Positions 33,525 to 44,105 of a DNA stretch of 64,000 nucleotides are shown here, piece after piece (positions within the stretch are counted from its first letter, which is position 1; the number at the start of each line of letters is the position of its first letter). The translations under genes and the position numbers were made by a program. The notes under the pieces were generated by a model that made no database searches, had not been told where the DNA came from, and saw nothing but the letters and a program-made list of their open reading frames with translations. The stretch lies in NCBI GenBank assembly GCA_963989385.1, contig OZ022511.1:5766001-5830000 (forward strand). Reading direction: 5' to 3'. This DNA comes from Ctena decussata. Lineage: Eukaryota > Mollusca > Bivalvia > Lucinida > Lucinidae.

Positions 33525-34134
33525 ATAGAGGATATTTGACTTTTTCAGTGTAAGATCAATTTTTATTTCCCCGAATTAACACCAAAAGCAGTATTTACAC
33601 GAGTGACGATGCCACGAGTGAAAATACCACTTTTGATGCACATGAGTGAAATAAAAATCGATTTTACACTGAAATAGTCAAATTTTCTCTTTCTTTTATG
33701 CTGTAAAATTGCAAAATATCACTTTATTCCAATGCGTCAGCCATCACGACAGAGGAAAAACCTTTTTCCAGCGGTTTTGCGTCAAATTTAATGCTTCCAG
33801 CGTATTTACTGGGTACGATATGGGTTGTAAATACAGTTTGCGACTGAAAAATAGCTTGACATTCCATTTAGACAAACAAATCTCAAGAAATTTGTTCAGA
33901 AAGAATGCCGATAGGAGACTTATGCGGTCTGACGTCGCGTGCATTAACAATATTACGCTGGCGCTTTTAGTGACGTCATTAACGTCGTAATGACTTGCAA
34001 ACCAAAATCTTTTTCTTTCTTTTTTTTTTGAAACAGTGAAATCCAAAGTGACAATTTCACTGTTTGAAACGGTGATATTATCAGTTTCGATTTCACCGAG
34101 AAATCTCTATAATTCATTGAAAAGTATAAAAGAA
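33525..34134 (+). mobile_element. 645-bp dispersed element, copy 3
   Basis: 610 bp with the same landmarks. It lost about 45 bp just before the 3' hairpin, where AATGACTTGCAAACC meets the T-run ahead of AAACAGTGAAATCC. ORFs on both strands (33709-34046) are not conserved between copies. Confidence 0.75.
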
Positions 34135-34690
34135 GGTCGTATATAAATTTCCACATTATATTGTATTTTGACAAATTTGCCTGCATAAATATAGGGACCT
34201 AAAGGACGCTGTAGTAGAGGTCGTTACGCTCCAAACATTTTTTCCACCTAAAACACTTCCTTGTTTATTATATTAGTTTCACTGATGAAGATTTCATCAA
34301 AATACTAAGAACAACGACAATGATATTATGTAAAGTAATAGCAGCTGGTGACTTACATTGAAAAGCTGAATGTCAAAGTAAGAACATGTCTGTGCACATT
34401 TTGAATGTCTGATAAGATTGCGTGTATATAATGCATATTATTTTTGGGGGTCGGCCATCGCCACTAAGTCTTCAACTTGCTCAGTTTCTAATGTCAGAAC
34501 AATTTGCCTTCAAAGCAACAAAACACAATTCAGAAAAAAGTTACTTCATGTTCGAATTTATTTTTGAAGGGTCAAAAATCAATTTTATATCAACTGCATG
34601 AGTATTGCAAAAACAATATCTTAAACGCTTGTATATACATGTGATAAAATTTGGCCTGAACACGAGACCTAACAGAATTATCAGTAATAA
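34135..34690. other. No recognisable gene
   Basis: Nothing supported. A poly-A run of 18 lies just downstream at about 34706-34723. Confidence 0.45.
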
Positions 34691-34880
34691 GAAAGGTAAT
34701 GGCCAAAAAAAAAAAAAAAAACAATTAGAGCCAATCAGACCCTCACAACCAAAAGGTAAAGAAAGATTTACATAAACTGATGACAATTCACGAAGAACAC
34801 GCTCCATAAGCCGAATAAACATCTCATTCACAGAGAAACGGTCATTCAGCTTCTTAAATTAAAAAAAAAACAATGACATC
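34691..34880 (-). mobile_element. Fragment of the RT-bearing retroelement family
   Basis: ATAAGCCGAATAAACATCTC and GGTCATTCAGCTTC match 38215-38262 (AGTAAGCCGAATGAGCAGCT and GGTCATTCAGCTACC), same strand. Only the region downstream of the RT is represented. It is the third fragment of this family in the window. Confidence 0.55.
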
Positions 34881-35022
34881 TAGTTTTATCTATACTGGAC
34901 TGGACTGAACATTTGAGTTGGCATCTCTGAGTCTACCGATAATTATCCAAGTTTTGTTTTATAGGATGAGTTAGCACTTTTACAGAACTTTCTTATTTCA
35001 TCAATTTTAAACATGTTTACCA

Positions 35023-35030
35023 TTTTATTC
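35023..35030 (-). terminator. Poly(A) signal candidate (AATAAA, minus strand)
   Basis: The minus strand reads GCTTGAATAAAATGG about 160 bp after the stop of the coding remnant at 35193-35571. It could be its polyadenylation signal, but the hexamer alone is weak evidence in AT-rich DNA. Confidence 0.25.
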
Positions 35031-35192
35031 AAGCACAGAAGTTCTTCAAATTACACCACCCTCAAAATCAAAGTGGTCAGAAGTCAATAAGGAGCAAAAT
35101 CACCAAAATTTTCGATGTCGTCAATTCATGAAAGTTTGCAAAATTGCTCGATTGTGATCAAATCATTTATAAGGTCAGCAAGCTGAAACAAG

Positions 35193-35571
35193 TTAAACAC
35201 TCCTTGCCATTTTAAAAGTGATGCCCAAACAAAATGACACACTATCAATTCCCTGTGGGAATTTCATACCACTTTCATTGTATGGGTAGCCTGACTTACA
35301 GCCTGCTCTTGGACAAGGCAAAGCTAAATGTTCAAACTTCAAGCGTACAAAATTTGCAAAATTTTTAGGAAGGGCAACTTCGTCCAGGGAAGTAAAGCGG
35401 AAATCATAGTTTTGTTAACTTTTGTAAAAATGGCGGAACATAGGTGGTGAGCCAGTACACCTCAAATGTCCTCAAATTGCCAGATAGGAAAGCAAGTTTC
35501 ACATTCTTAGCAGGTTCGGTGTAATACAGATTATCGTTTCTACTTTCAAACTGCTCTTTTATATATGGCGA
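35193..35571 (-). pseudogene. Frameshifted coding remnant, function unknown
   Basis: Two minus-strand frames abut. Frame 1 (35571-35404, 55 codons before TGA) contains FLSGNLRTFEVYWLTTYVP. Frame 2 (35408-35193, 71 codons before TAA) contains FTSLDEVALPKNFANFV and LPCPRAGCKSGYPYNESG. Both lack a start codon, and amino acid usage looks coding, with ordered hydrophobic, Cys and Pro residues, unlike the surrounding spacer. A single-base slip in the run CAAAAGTTAACAAAACTATG would join them. I do not recognise the family. It could be a decayed gene, a processed pseudogene or an exon of a gene with an odd boundary. Confidence 0.4.
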
Positions 35572-36239
35572 TTACTAAAATTTTCTGAAATTATAACCTT
35601 TAACCCATTGATTATTAACCCATTTATGCCCAGTAGACACTCCTATCCTTATCAAATGGATGAGTCCATTTGCCAATTAAGGGATGTCTGGTTTAGTTTC
35701 TTTTATTCTTTTTGCTTTATTTTAAGGAGATATCCCCTGCATAAGTACCATAGCTCTGTTCTGCTTACTGATTGAATTACTTCTCTTGGTGACTTGTTTT
35801 TGGTCCGGAACATATCTCAGTTACTGCTGCAAAGTTCATACAAAAAGAACTCTAAGATTTCCTGTCTATTATCAATGATATACCTCTTTCACTTTTATTA
35901 TACGTTTTATAAAATTTAAGATTATTCTAGAACTGTTCCGAGGAGTTGGTTTCTAGTTGAGTCTTTGAAACATTGATGAAAGACTTCGGAGAAACTGCCT
36001 TTATTTATCAACCATTACTCTACTATTACCCGCTTCCGAGTTATTTCCCTTGATTATTACACTTTTGTCCAGATACCCAAAGTATTTAAGGAATTGTAAT
36101 GAAACCTTACACAACAGCAGAGGACAATGAAAGAAATTGAGATGTTTTTCTTCCTTTCGATTGTCTCATTGACTTTTCTTTTCCTTTCTTTTTGAGCATA
36201 AATGTAAACTTGCTTAAGGCAATTTCTTCAAACTACAAT
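35572..36239. other. No recognisable gene or repeat
   Basis: No coding continuation of the remnant at 35.2-35.6 kb on the minus strand. Confidence 0.45.
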
Positions 36240-36477
36240 TGAGCCACGACACGTGAAAACCAACAATGTGGCTGTGCGCCTAGCGCAGACTCAGATCAGC
36301 CTGGGCATCCACCCAGGCTAATCAGACTCTTCGCTAAGCGCTTAAAGGGTAGCTAAGGGTCTAAGCTACCTTCATGCGGACAGCGAAGTCTCTGATCAGA
36401 CTGGGCGGATGCCCATGCTGATCTGAGTCTGCGTTGGGCGCACAACCACATTGTTGGTTTTCTCGTGTCGCGGCGCA
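36240..36477 (-). mobile_element. TGAGCC foldback family, copy g (edge of inverted duplication)
   Basis: TGAGCCACGACACGTG and CTCGTGTCGCGGCGCA ends, AT on both flanks, orientation Y. Its right boundary continues directly into the 518-bp block shared with 44 kb, where copy l holds the same relative position. Confidence 0.85.
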
Positions 36478-36995
36478 ATTAAATGTGCACTATCTGCAGA
36501 AACTTTCAAAATAGACACACTTCCTGAAAATTAAATTTTTGCTCTTCTTTCTGAAATAAAATAAGTTCATATTTGCATATATCATCAATAACAGGGATGC
36601 TGTAGGACATATATTTGCACAATTCAATCGCAAAATATTTGACTCTGCTTAGTTATTGTCGGTCAATGAATTACAGTGCACTATTTGGGACAATTGTATT
36701 GAAGATAGATTCCCAAATGATGACTGTTGTTCTGTAGAATGGCCGTTTAAAATCAATAACTCAAAGTTTCAAACCATTTTGGGGCTCAGAATTTTTCAGT
36801 CACCCCTCGTTTGTAGCTTATGCGTGTCTAGAAGCATTAAATATAGCAGTTCAGAAATTTGCCGTACTTGACTTGAAGACCATTTAATCCGCTTGATTCG
36901 CCAAATTAAATTCAATGGCCTTCATCATCAATCCGCTTATGTTTCTGCGGTTTTGTTTTTAACTAGCTTAGTACACTGGTATTAAAAGTTAATAG
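36478..36995 (+). repeat. Inverted duplicate of 44106-44617
   Basis: About 518 bp match the reverse complement of 44106-44617 with small differences, including a 3-bp indel near 36716. Homology starts exactly at the foldback edge and ends at TTAATAG (36995). A 71-codon ORF (36656-36871) has a partner in the duplicate, but amino-acid changes are frequent and its ends differ, so coding is not supported. The block contains ATTTTTCAGTCACCCCTCGT (36795-36814), whose complement resembles a mariner terminus. Confidence 0.8.
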
Positions 36996-37690
36996 CACGC
37001 CACCACACGAAGAACATTCCAATGTTATTTTAATCTAAGAGGCGACCTAGTGCCTGTTTTTAACCACACTGAAATAGCAGCCTCACCGCAACAGATTGTA
37101 AATCACGCGCACGTTTTAGTCATGCATAATTAACAGGAGATAAATTCAACAACTTCCGACATCTAATATGACTACTTTGTTTTCTATGTATTTCATTTTC
37201 AAGGTGCAAAAAGGTGAAAATAAGGTACAGATATGGATATATTGGTACTGCCGAGTAGGCAAACACAAGATACTGCAAAAATAGCAGTAGTAATAGTAGC
37301 AGTAGCATTTTTTTTTACTTTTATTTATTATCTATTTATTTGTTTGTTTGTTTTTCATTGGTTTAATTAATTGTTACATATTAGTAAACGAACAAGTAGA
37401 TGAACTAATTCAAACAGTAATAACATCAAATATGAAAAAAATAAATGAATAAAAAATAAAAGACAAAACAAAAGACGTAAACTTGCTTTGTTAGTTTCGA
37501 TCACGGCATTCCTCTCGCCTTCTAAAGGCTGGAAATTTTTTTCTTCTGTTTTTCTTTTTTCTCTTTTTTTTTTCTTCTTTTGCCCGTTGAGGGGAGCCAT
37601 GGGGAAATAGTTGAAACACAACTGTCGATATAGATAACGACGAAAGGTAGTACAAGGGCCTGTTATGCATACTGTAATACTGCCTTAAAC
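36996..37690. other. No recognisable gene
   Basis: T-rich and pyrimidine-rich stretches (37310-37350, 37545-37575). Nothing else. Confidence 0.45.
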
Positions 37691-37840
37691 GGAGCAGCGG
37701 TATTATAGTGATCTACGACCTAGACTGACAATCCAGGGCCCGCTTCTCCGGTCTTTCGGATGAGACTTCAAACCGAGGTCCCGTCTCCATATAGCATATA
37801 TGTTGGTGAGACATTTAACACGAAATCACTCGCTCACTCT
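37691..37840 (+). mobile_element. SINE, CACTC-tail family, damaged copy
   Basis: ACAATCCAGGGCCCGCTTCT, GGTCTTTCGGATGAGACTTC, AAACCGAGGTCCCGTCTCCA and a CACTCGCTCACTC tail match the SINE at 58613-58772. The B-box region between CCAGGG and CCCGCTTCT is deleted here, so the internal promoter is lost. Confidence 0.75.
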
Positions 37841-38455
37841 TAAAGGCTTAAAGGACCTTTAAATCAAACAAGATTATATCAACCGATTTCGATTCCAGAC
37901 TCGTAATTTGGATGCTGAAAACTGCATTTGGTTGTAGTATAGTGCACCATATTTGATACAAAACCTAAAAAAGTTAAATAATATTTATGCAATAGTTTTA
38001 ATTATTTCCCAAAACCTTTCGAGTGCATAGGGGTACCACAGATGACTTTCCACCTAGTCTGGTCTTCAGCTGCCTTAGTTGTGCTGGCAAAAGTAAAAAA
38101 TAGGCAATGATCAGGAATTAATGCAATCAAATCCCTCATACCGCTCTCAGAACCAATAGGAAAAGAAGCACATACACACAGAAATTGACACAAGTTTACG
38201 AAAGACACGCACAGTAAGCCGAATGAGCAGCTCTTTCCCAAACAGATGGTCATTCAGCTACCCCGACAACAGCAACAACATCTATCTTTACTTATTTTTT
38301 ATTCTAATTACAAAAGAAAACAAAACAGAAGGCAGATTGGGCAGCAATACAGGTGACCAAATCGCCAGAGACCATAGACAAGCGAACACAACATAATATA
38401 ACACTAAGAAACCGCAACAGAAGCACCGCCTTCTAACGGTTAGGAGACGATTACT

Positions 38456-38456
<1 letters not shown>

Positions 38457-38516
<60 letters not shown>
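38457..38516 (+). repeat. (GT)30 microsatellite
   Basis: Sixty bases of pure GT repeat inside the retroelement remnant. The sibling at 20.1 kb has only GGGGTGTTT at this position, so the expansion followed insertion of this copy. Confidence 0.95.
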
Positions 38517-38521
<5 letters not shown>

Positions 38522-38889
38522 GAGGGGGGCTTTAACTAGTTTTACTGGGCCCAAACCTCGCCCTCTGCTTCTGCAGTGGTTTGAAACATTTACGTTAGCT
38601 AATTTGTCCGCATGAAGGTTTCCTAGCCCATTAATGAATCATCACCGGAAACAAACAAATCACGAATAATGCCTAAGATGAATCAGAGATGAGGACTCAT
38701 CGGAAAGAATGTATTGCGACACCAGGAGACTCCTGGGAAGTCAGACAACACCACTGAAATACCGGAGCAAAAGTAAACTATCAGTTGAGACCCGAATAGC
38801 CAATCAACAGACAAGGCAAACTCCGGTCCCAACCAACTAAATTAAGTAGCTTTATGTCGGGTCCATCATTGAGTCTGATGCCAGACCAA

Positions 38890-39800
38890 CTAGCGTGCAA
38901 TTAAAGAAGAAAGCAAAGTTTTAACCATAATTGGGTTAACACCTATACATGCAGACTGTAGCATTACATTTATATTATATCCAATACATTTGTAACGAAC
39001 GATAATTTTCCTGAACTGATCAGAGAAATCAGACTTACCGACTTTTTTGTGAATTTATAGACTAAGTCACCATAAAATTCTGGTTCCGATAGGCCCTGTT
39101 GCAAAATACTTTTAATCCGACATTGAATTTGAAAACCAATTCATAGTGTCGGCGAAAGAAATTTGAAAATGCTTTTCAAAGTTTATGATATCTATAGCCC
39201 TGTTGGAGAAGCTTAGCCGTGCAAATTTTATTACAGGCATTGAAGTCAGTCACATGACTAGACACTCTAGCAAACCGAATAAGATATAAACCAAGATATA
39301 GGATGTAAAATGTAAACCCCGTATAAGGTAGAACGGAGAACAACCATCCAAAAATGGAAAATGTACAATGTCGAAATCAAAGTCATCGCGTTTATCATAC
39401 ATTTTGGACGAAACAAATCCATTTGAAACAGATAAATGTAAACCCCAAACCGGGGCTTCAGTATCGGCTGCATTAGCTTTGTTTAACTGCAGCTCAGGTG
39501 GACAAATTTGATTCACCATACCTTCAATGTAAGGAATGTCAATAATTAAAAGATCATCTAGATATCTAGATGTAGAGATAAAAGCTTCAATAATTTCAGA
39601 TTGTTTATCGTTAGAAAGAGAAGTCATGAAATCTCTTTCACAGCAAAATAAAAACATATCTGCTACAAGAGGAGCACAATTAGTAACCATTGGAATACTA
39701 ACAATTTGTGTGAATAATTAGTACTTAATCTAGTGTAAATATTATCTAAAAGGTATGTGAATGCTTCACACATATTTTGACATGACCAAAGTTTATATCG
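38890..39800 (-). pseudogene. Reverse transcriptase, frameshifted
   Basis: The longest frame (39690-39250, 146 codons) opens MVTNCAPLVADMFLFCCERD and carries the catalytic signature RYLDDL with YLDD at residues 43-46 (39564-39553). LQLNKANAADTEAP, MYDKRDDFDFDIV and FPFLDG follow. Coding continues in other frames: upstream MCEAFTYLLDNIY (about 39.77 kb), downstream LYGVYI (about 39.33 kb), then DFNACNK, KVGKSDFSDQFRKIIVRY and GYNINVMLQSA to about 38.95 kb. At least three frameshifts make it inactive. The order of blocks is that of RTs I associate with Penelope-like elements; class is moderately certain, RT identity is firm. Confidence 0.75.
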
Positions 39801-39820
39801 GATTTAGTGTTTAGAAGTAA

Positions 39821-40198
39821 AGAAAGCCCATCTTGGTCCACACCTTAAGTTTGCCCCTCTTCTGTGTAGTTATGCTTCTCTTTCCTAGGTTCGTATTTAG
39901 CTCTTTTGCTTTTTCCTTTGTACTGTTTCGTGTAGAATCTTATGTAAGGTACTGCGTAATAAACGATATAATGCAGACAGACAATCCTTGTTCTCTGGTT
40001 AAAAATAAATATTTACTTTTTGGATAATATTACCTTTTAAACGAATCTAACTTATCAATGCCTTGCTTTCAAAATTCAACTGTCAGTTATCAAGATACCA
40101 CCTAAACACCTTATTTGTCTTGCAGATTCTATTAATCGTTGTGACCGCAAATATCCTCAATACTGAAGCACCATAATTTACCCGAGCGAGTTAATTAA
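39821..40198. other. No recognisable gene
   Basis: Nothing recognised. Confidence 0.45.
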
Positions 40199-40495
40199 TG
40201 AGCCGCAACACGACAAAACAAACACAGTGGCATGTGAGCCACAAGAAGAATCAAATCAGCCTGGGCATCCGCCCAGTCTGAAAACAGTCTTCGCTGTCGG
40301 CATGAAGGTAGCTTTTACCCTATGCTACGCTTAAAGTAAACCGCGAAGACTCTTATCAGACTTGGCGGTGCTCAGGCTTAGTCATCGCGTGGCACACATA
40401 CCATTTTTTTACTTGTAATGTTACTTGGTGGTGCCCAGGCTTAGTCTTCGCGTGGCACACATGCCATTTTCTTTGACTTGTAATGTTGCGGCTCA
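40199..40495 (+). mobile_element. TGAGCC foldback family, copy h (diverged, with 3' duplication)
   Basis: Ends TGAGCCGCAACACGAC and TTGCGGCTCA, orientation X. The right arm is duplicated in tandem: CAGGCTTAGTCATCGCGTGG (about 40373) recurs as CAGGCTTAGTCTTCGCGTGG (about 40437), offset about 62-64 bp. It is the most diverged full copy; flanks AA and TC do not match. Confidence 0.75.
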
Positions 40496-40546
40496 TCGGA
40501 AATGCCGAATTACTGACATGTTCTGCAGACATTGATATGATATGTG

Positions 40547-40738
40547 ATGACGTCAGATCGACAATGACAAGACGTCATGACGTCACATAGACGTCAGTCC
40601 ATTATTTGATGTCATGTGCCCGTTTATATCGAAGAGGGTACCCAGGTGTACATGACGTCCATATGTATCATACTGACGTCGACGTCATCACGTCGCATCA
40701 ACGTCAGTGTGTTGTCATTACGACGTCATGTGCCTGCC
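40547..40738. repeat. GACGTC-motif arrays, copies 3 and 4
   Basis: Two clusters (40547-40621 and 40671-40738) each contain four or five GACGTC/ACGTCA words and end GATGTCATGTGCCCG and GACGTCATGTGCCTGCC, so the terminal CTGCTGGG is decayed. Confidence 0.55.
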
Positions 40739-41489
40739 TTGTATGCATTCCTCAGTCCCTTCTGTCCCAGAAGGTAAATTCTTACGGTAAATTCAAAACC
40801 CGACTTCAAAAACCACAAGAATTTTAATGCTGCAAGATGAATCGCTAATGTCCCTAATGGCGTTTCTCTGCTTTTCACCTATACGATGTCGGGTAATTCA
40901 TCTTGCTAGGCTAACATTTGATATTACTCATAACAAACAGTAGGTAGTTATTAGGAAGTGTCAACATACACCTCAAGGTCATACTGCAGTTTCACTTTAA
41001 ATGTCAGTCTTAAAGAAAACGTGACTTTTTGTCAAAAATCGCATTAGAGCGAGCCCGCCAATAACTTTAAAGTCTGTTATATAAGCAGCGAAAAGAGAGC
41101 TATGGGTTCCGGCTGTCATGTCATATGTTGTACATATAATAGGGTGCATATACTGTGAGCCTCTTATCCCACTTGCCCCTACGGCCACTTGGCTATATAT
41201 GGGACACATTTACATTTACCTACATTTTGCAGTTGTTGCCTAGATAGATACATAACTTGCATTTGGAAGAAATGAGCACCCCAAGACAGGAAAACAGCAA
41301 GCTCGGTTTTATATAAGCTGTCCATGATAAAAAAAACTGTCATATGCAAAAGTGCTTATGCTTTTGTCCTCTAACACTGGTTTAAGCAGCATAATTTCTG
41401 TAAAAGGACCAGTTGAAAGCAAATAACACAACAATCACGAAATTATAAATGACTCACTCAATGTGAATCGCTCAATGACCAAAAATGAA
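40739..41489. other. No gene; weak dispersed repeat at 41085-41210
   Basis: TCATATGTTGTACAT through CCCCTACGGCCACTTGGCTA (about 41118-41193) resembles 61990-62060 on the same strand. Read on the minus strand, TAGCCAAGTGGCCGTAGGGG is A-box-like, but no B box is present. Confidence 0.4.
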
Positions 41490-41727
41490 AGAGCCGCGAC
41501 ACGAGAAAATCAACAAAGTGGTTGTGCGCTCAGCGTAGACTCGGATCAACCTGGGCATCCGTCCAGTCTGATCAGAGTCATCGCTGTCCGCATGAAGATA
41601 GCGTAGAACCTTACCTACCCTTTAAACGCTTATTGAAGAGTCTGGTCAGACTAGGCGGATGCACAGAATGCTCTGAGTCTGCGCTGGGCGCATAACCACT
41701 TTGTTGGTTTTCTTGTGTTGTGGCTCA
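41490..41727 (+). mobile_element. TGAGCC foldback family, copy i
   Basis: AGAGCCGCGACACGAG (first base changed) and TTGTGTTGTGGCTCA ends, AA flanks, orientation X, 238 bp. Confidence 0.85.
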
Positions 41728-41831
41728 AATATGCAACTACTTCATCGGCATCACCGGAATTCTTTCTAAAACTGACTCTTAGTACACCTCTTCTTTTAAA
41801 TGACTCTGAACTTGCTACAAATAATTTAATT

Positions 41832-42275
41832 TAAATCTTTATAGAGTTCCTTCAAGAGCAAAGAAAACATTCAAAAGAAAGAACACGGGTCATACTAAGT
41901 TTGATTAGAGAATATTCAAAAAGACAAAGCAATAACCGAGGGATGATATGTACAGATGATATTATTACCATTGCTCTGCTGCGATCGTCTTCAGTTTCAA
42001 GCGGGCTTCTAGAAATGTCAAGCACTTTTTTGACTGACAATATCTATTGACGTAGTGTGATATTCCTTGTATCTAACATACAATCGTATGACCCGAGAAG
42101 TGAGCACTGACCGGGTGAAATTAAAATCTTAAAGAGTTCCTTCAAGAGCAGAGAATACATTCACAAGAAGGAACATGGGCCAGACTACGTAGTTTCCGCT
42201 AATAAAGCCTCTTCAGTGACCCTGACAATATCTGGTGACGAAACCAGAGAAGAGCACACGGTAATTTCTTAATCT
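41832..42275 (+). repeat. Two fragments of the GAAGGAACGTGGG dispersed family
   Basis: Pieces at 41832-41897 and 42118-42275 share GAGTTCCTTCAAGAGCA and GAACACGGG/GAACATGGG. The second continues through CAGTGACCCTGACAATATCT, matching 9190-9205 and 8785-8870. Sequence between them is unrelated spacer. Confidence 0.6.
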
Positions 42276-42568
42276 TAATTGGCTTAGAATATGTAAAGGG
42301 ACGGGAAAATATACAAGCCAGGGTGTAAGCTGCTTTCAAGTCACAAATGAAGTAGGTTTAAACTGCTGTTGTAAACTGAAATTCAATACGAATTCTAATT
42401 TTCTCGTATTTGTGTCCAAGAAATATTTGGAAAGTTTCGAGATCGCGTTTCTGATAATGGATCTTTTTGCCGATAAAATACAGTCATTTCGCGACAGTTC
42501 GAATTCGTAAAATTGTCCTAATTTAGCCAAACTAAAATTTTAACGAATATTGCCTGATTTTCAGTATA

Positions 42569-42806
42569 TGAGACGCGACACGACAAAACCAACAATGTGG
42601 TTGTGCGCCCAGCGCAGACTCAGATCAGCCTGGGAATCCGCCCAGTCTGATCAGAGTCTTCGCTGTCCGCATGAATGTAGCTTAGACCCAAAGCTACCCT
42701 TTAAGCGCTGAGCGAAGAGTCTGATCAGACAGGGCGGATGCCTTGGCTGATCTGAGTCTGCGCTGGGCGCACAACCACTTTGTTGGTTTTCTCGTGTCGC
42801 GGCTCA
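42569..42806 (+). mobile_element. TGAGCC foldback family, copy j
   Basis: TGAGACGCGACACGAC and CTCGTGTCGCGGCTCA ends, orientation X, 238 bp. Flanks TA and AA do not match. Confidence 0.88.
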
Positions 42807-43319
42807 AATTGTTTTAAACAATTTTTTGTGGAACACAAATTTCAGCAACATGCGTAAAACGTCTTGTAAGTTTTAGTTTCTAAATAAGGAAAATAAACAG
42901 TTTATGCCAAATATGCGCACGTTTTGAATCAATTCTGTGTTTTCTGTTAGATTGTAGAGTCACTATTTGCATTTCTCATTAACTCGCATGAACTATTTAA
43001 TTTAAAGCAGTCTAAAAACGTTCTAACCATATAAAATATTATCCTGCTCGTTTTATTACTGCCAAAAATAGGTAAACACCGGAAAAATAAACAACCATAT
43101 TTCAGTGTCATTGTGGAATGGACAAAAATGCAAATCAGCATTAAGCAAGGTCGTTACAGAAATTAATATGTAAGTGTTTCAGAAGTCCAGACAGGCTGCT
43201 TTATTGTGCAATTTTAAATTAATATTCAAGTAACGTTCTGTTGTTACTATCATAACTTCAGTACACCTTTACCGATTACTGTAAATATTGCCAAGTTTTG
43301 AATTTTATTATGGGTCTAC
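42807..43319. other. No recognisable gene or repeat
   Basis: Nothing recognised. Confidence 0.45.
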
Positions 43320-43460
43320 AAATGTATATCGAACTTGTTTTTCCCATAAATTCCAAATGTATATCGAACTTGTTTTTCCCGTAAATTCCAAATGTATATC
43401 GAACTTGTTTTTCCCGTAAATTCCAAATGTATATCAAACTTGTTTGGTTTTTTGTAAATT
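43320..43460 (+). repeat. 35-bp tandem repeat, 4 copies
   Basis: Units start AAATGTATATCGAACTTG at 43320, 43355, 43390 and 43425. The first three are nearly identical; the last is diverged and truncated. An 83-codon minus-strand ORF here is repeat-derived. Confidence 0.9.
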
Positions 43461-43767
43461 CTGTGTGTCTCCTATTCCGGAGCAGTTTAACTGAACTGAG
43501 AAGTGGGCTTAAAGTATAGGCAGACATCCGTTGTCCATCGACCGGCGTGCCTTAAATTACTGTATTATTGCGCTTGTGCATTTTCCCTATAAGATTGGAA
43601 TAGTATTAATTTGCAAAGATTTTGCTACGCGAATACAAATAATATAATTTTACAGAAAGAGAAATAATTCACAATTATATGCAGGTTATTATATTATGTA
43701 TTTCACATAAAACGGGTATTCTAAGAAATGAAAGCATTTTTCTCAGAATATAGGAATAACACCTGTG

Positions 43768-43768
<1 letters not shown>

Positions 43769-43798
<30 letters not shown>
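43769..43798 (+). repeat. Poly-T run of 30
   Basis: Thirty T. It could be the poly(A) tail of a minus-strand retrocopy, but no recognisable body lies on the right. Confidence 0.8.
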
Positions 43799-43799
<1 letters not shown>

Positions 43800-44030
43800 A
43801 ATTAATTTTCAAATATATGCAAATTTGATATCTTGAGTGTTATCAAACATATAAATTACAACATAAATTGCCTTAAAATGTATCATTTTACAAAGATAGA
43901 CATTATCTGATACTAAAAAGGCTCATCTTGAAGTAACAACCATCTTCCGGGTTTGGTAAGCGTGCTTCAGTCCGGTCTTGTGGGATTTGTTTGGTACATT
44001 ATTACCTCATGGACTCGTTTTAATCATAAT

Positions 44031-44093
44031 TGATCCGCGACACGACAAAACCAACGAGCTGACATGTGCAGACAGCGAAGACTCAGATCAGCC
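44031..44093 (+). mobile_element. TGAGCC foldback family, copy k (one end only)
   Basis: TGATCCGCGACACGACAAAA and the following ~40 bp match the family, then homology stops at AGATCAGCC. It bounds the left side of the block duplicated at 36.5 kb, facing copy l on the right. Confidence 0.75.
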
Positions 44094-44105
44094 ATTAGCC
44101 ATCAG

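Larger units (their letters stand above)
38000..39820 (-). mobile_element. Decayed RT-bearing retroelement (Penelope-like type)
   Basis: Minus-strand remnant with RT coding at its 5' side (39.8 to about 38.9 kb) and a long downstream region (38.9 to 38.0 kb) that is also present at 19.4-20.3 kb and 34.7-34.9 kb. The downstream region contains a (GT)30 microsatellite. All three fragments are on the minus strand. The termini are not definable from this window. Confidence 0.65.

Noticed and set aside
33709..34186. Overlapping 77-100-codon ORFs on both strands
   Set aside because: They lie in copy 3 of the 645-bp element and are not open in copies 1 and 2.
43769..43798. Poly(A) tail of a minus-strand processed pseudogene
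   Set aside because: No coding-like or SINE-like body adjoins the T30 run on the right-hand side.
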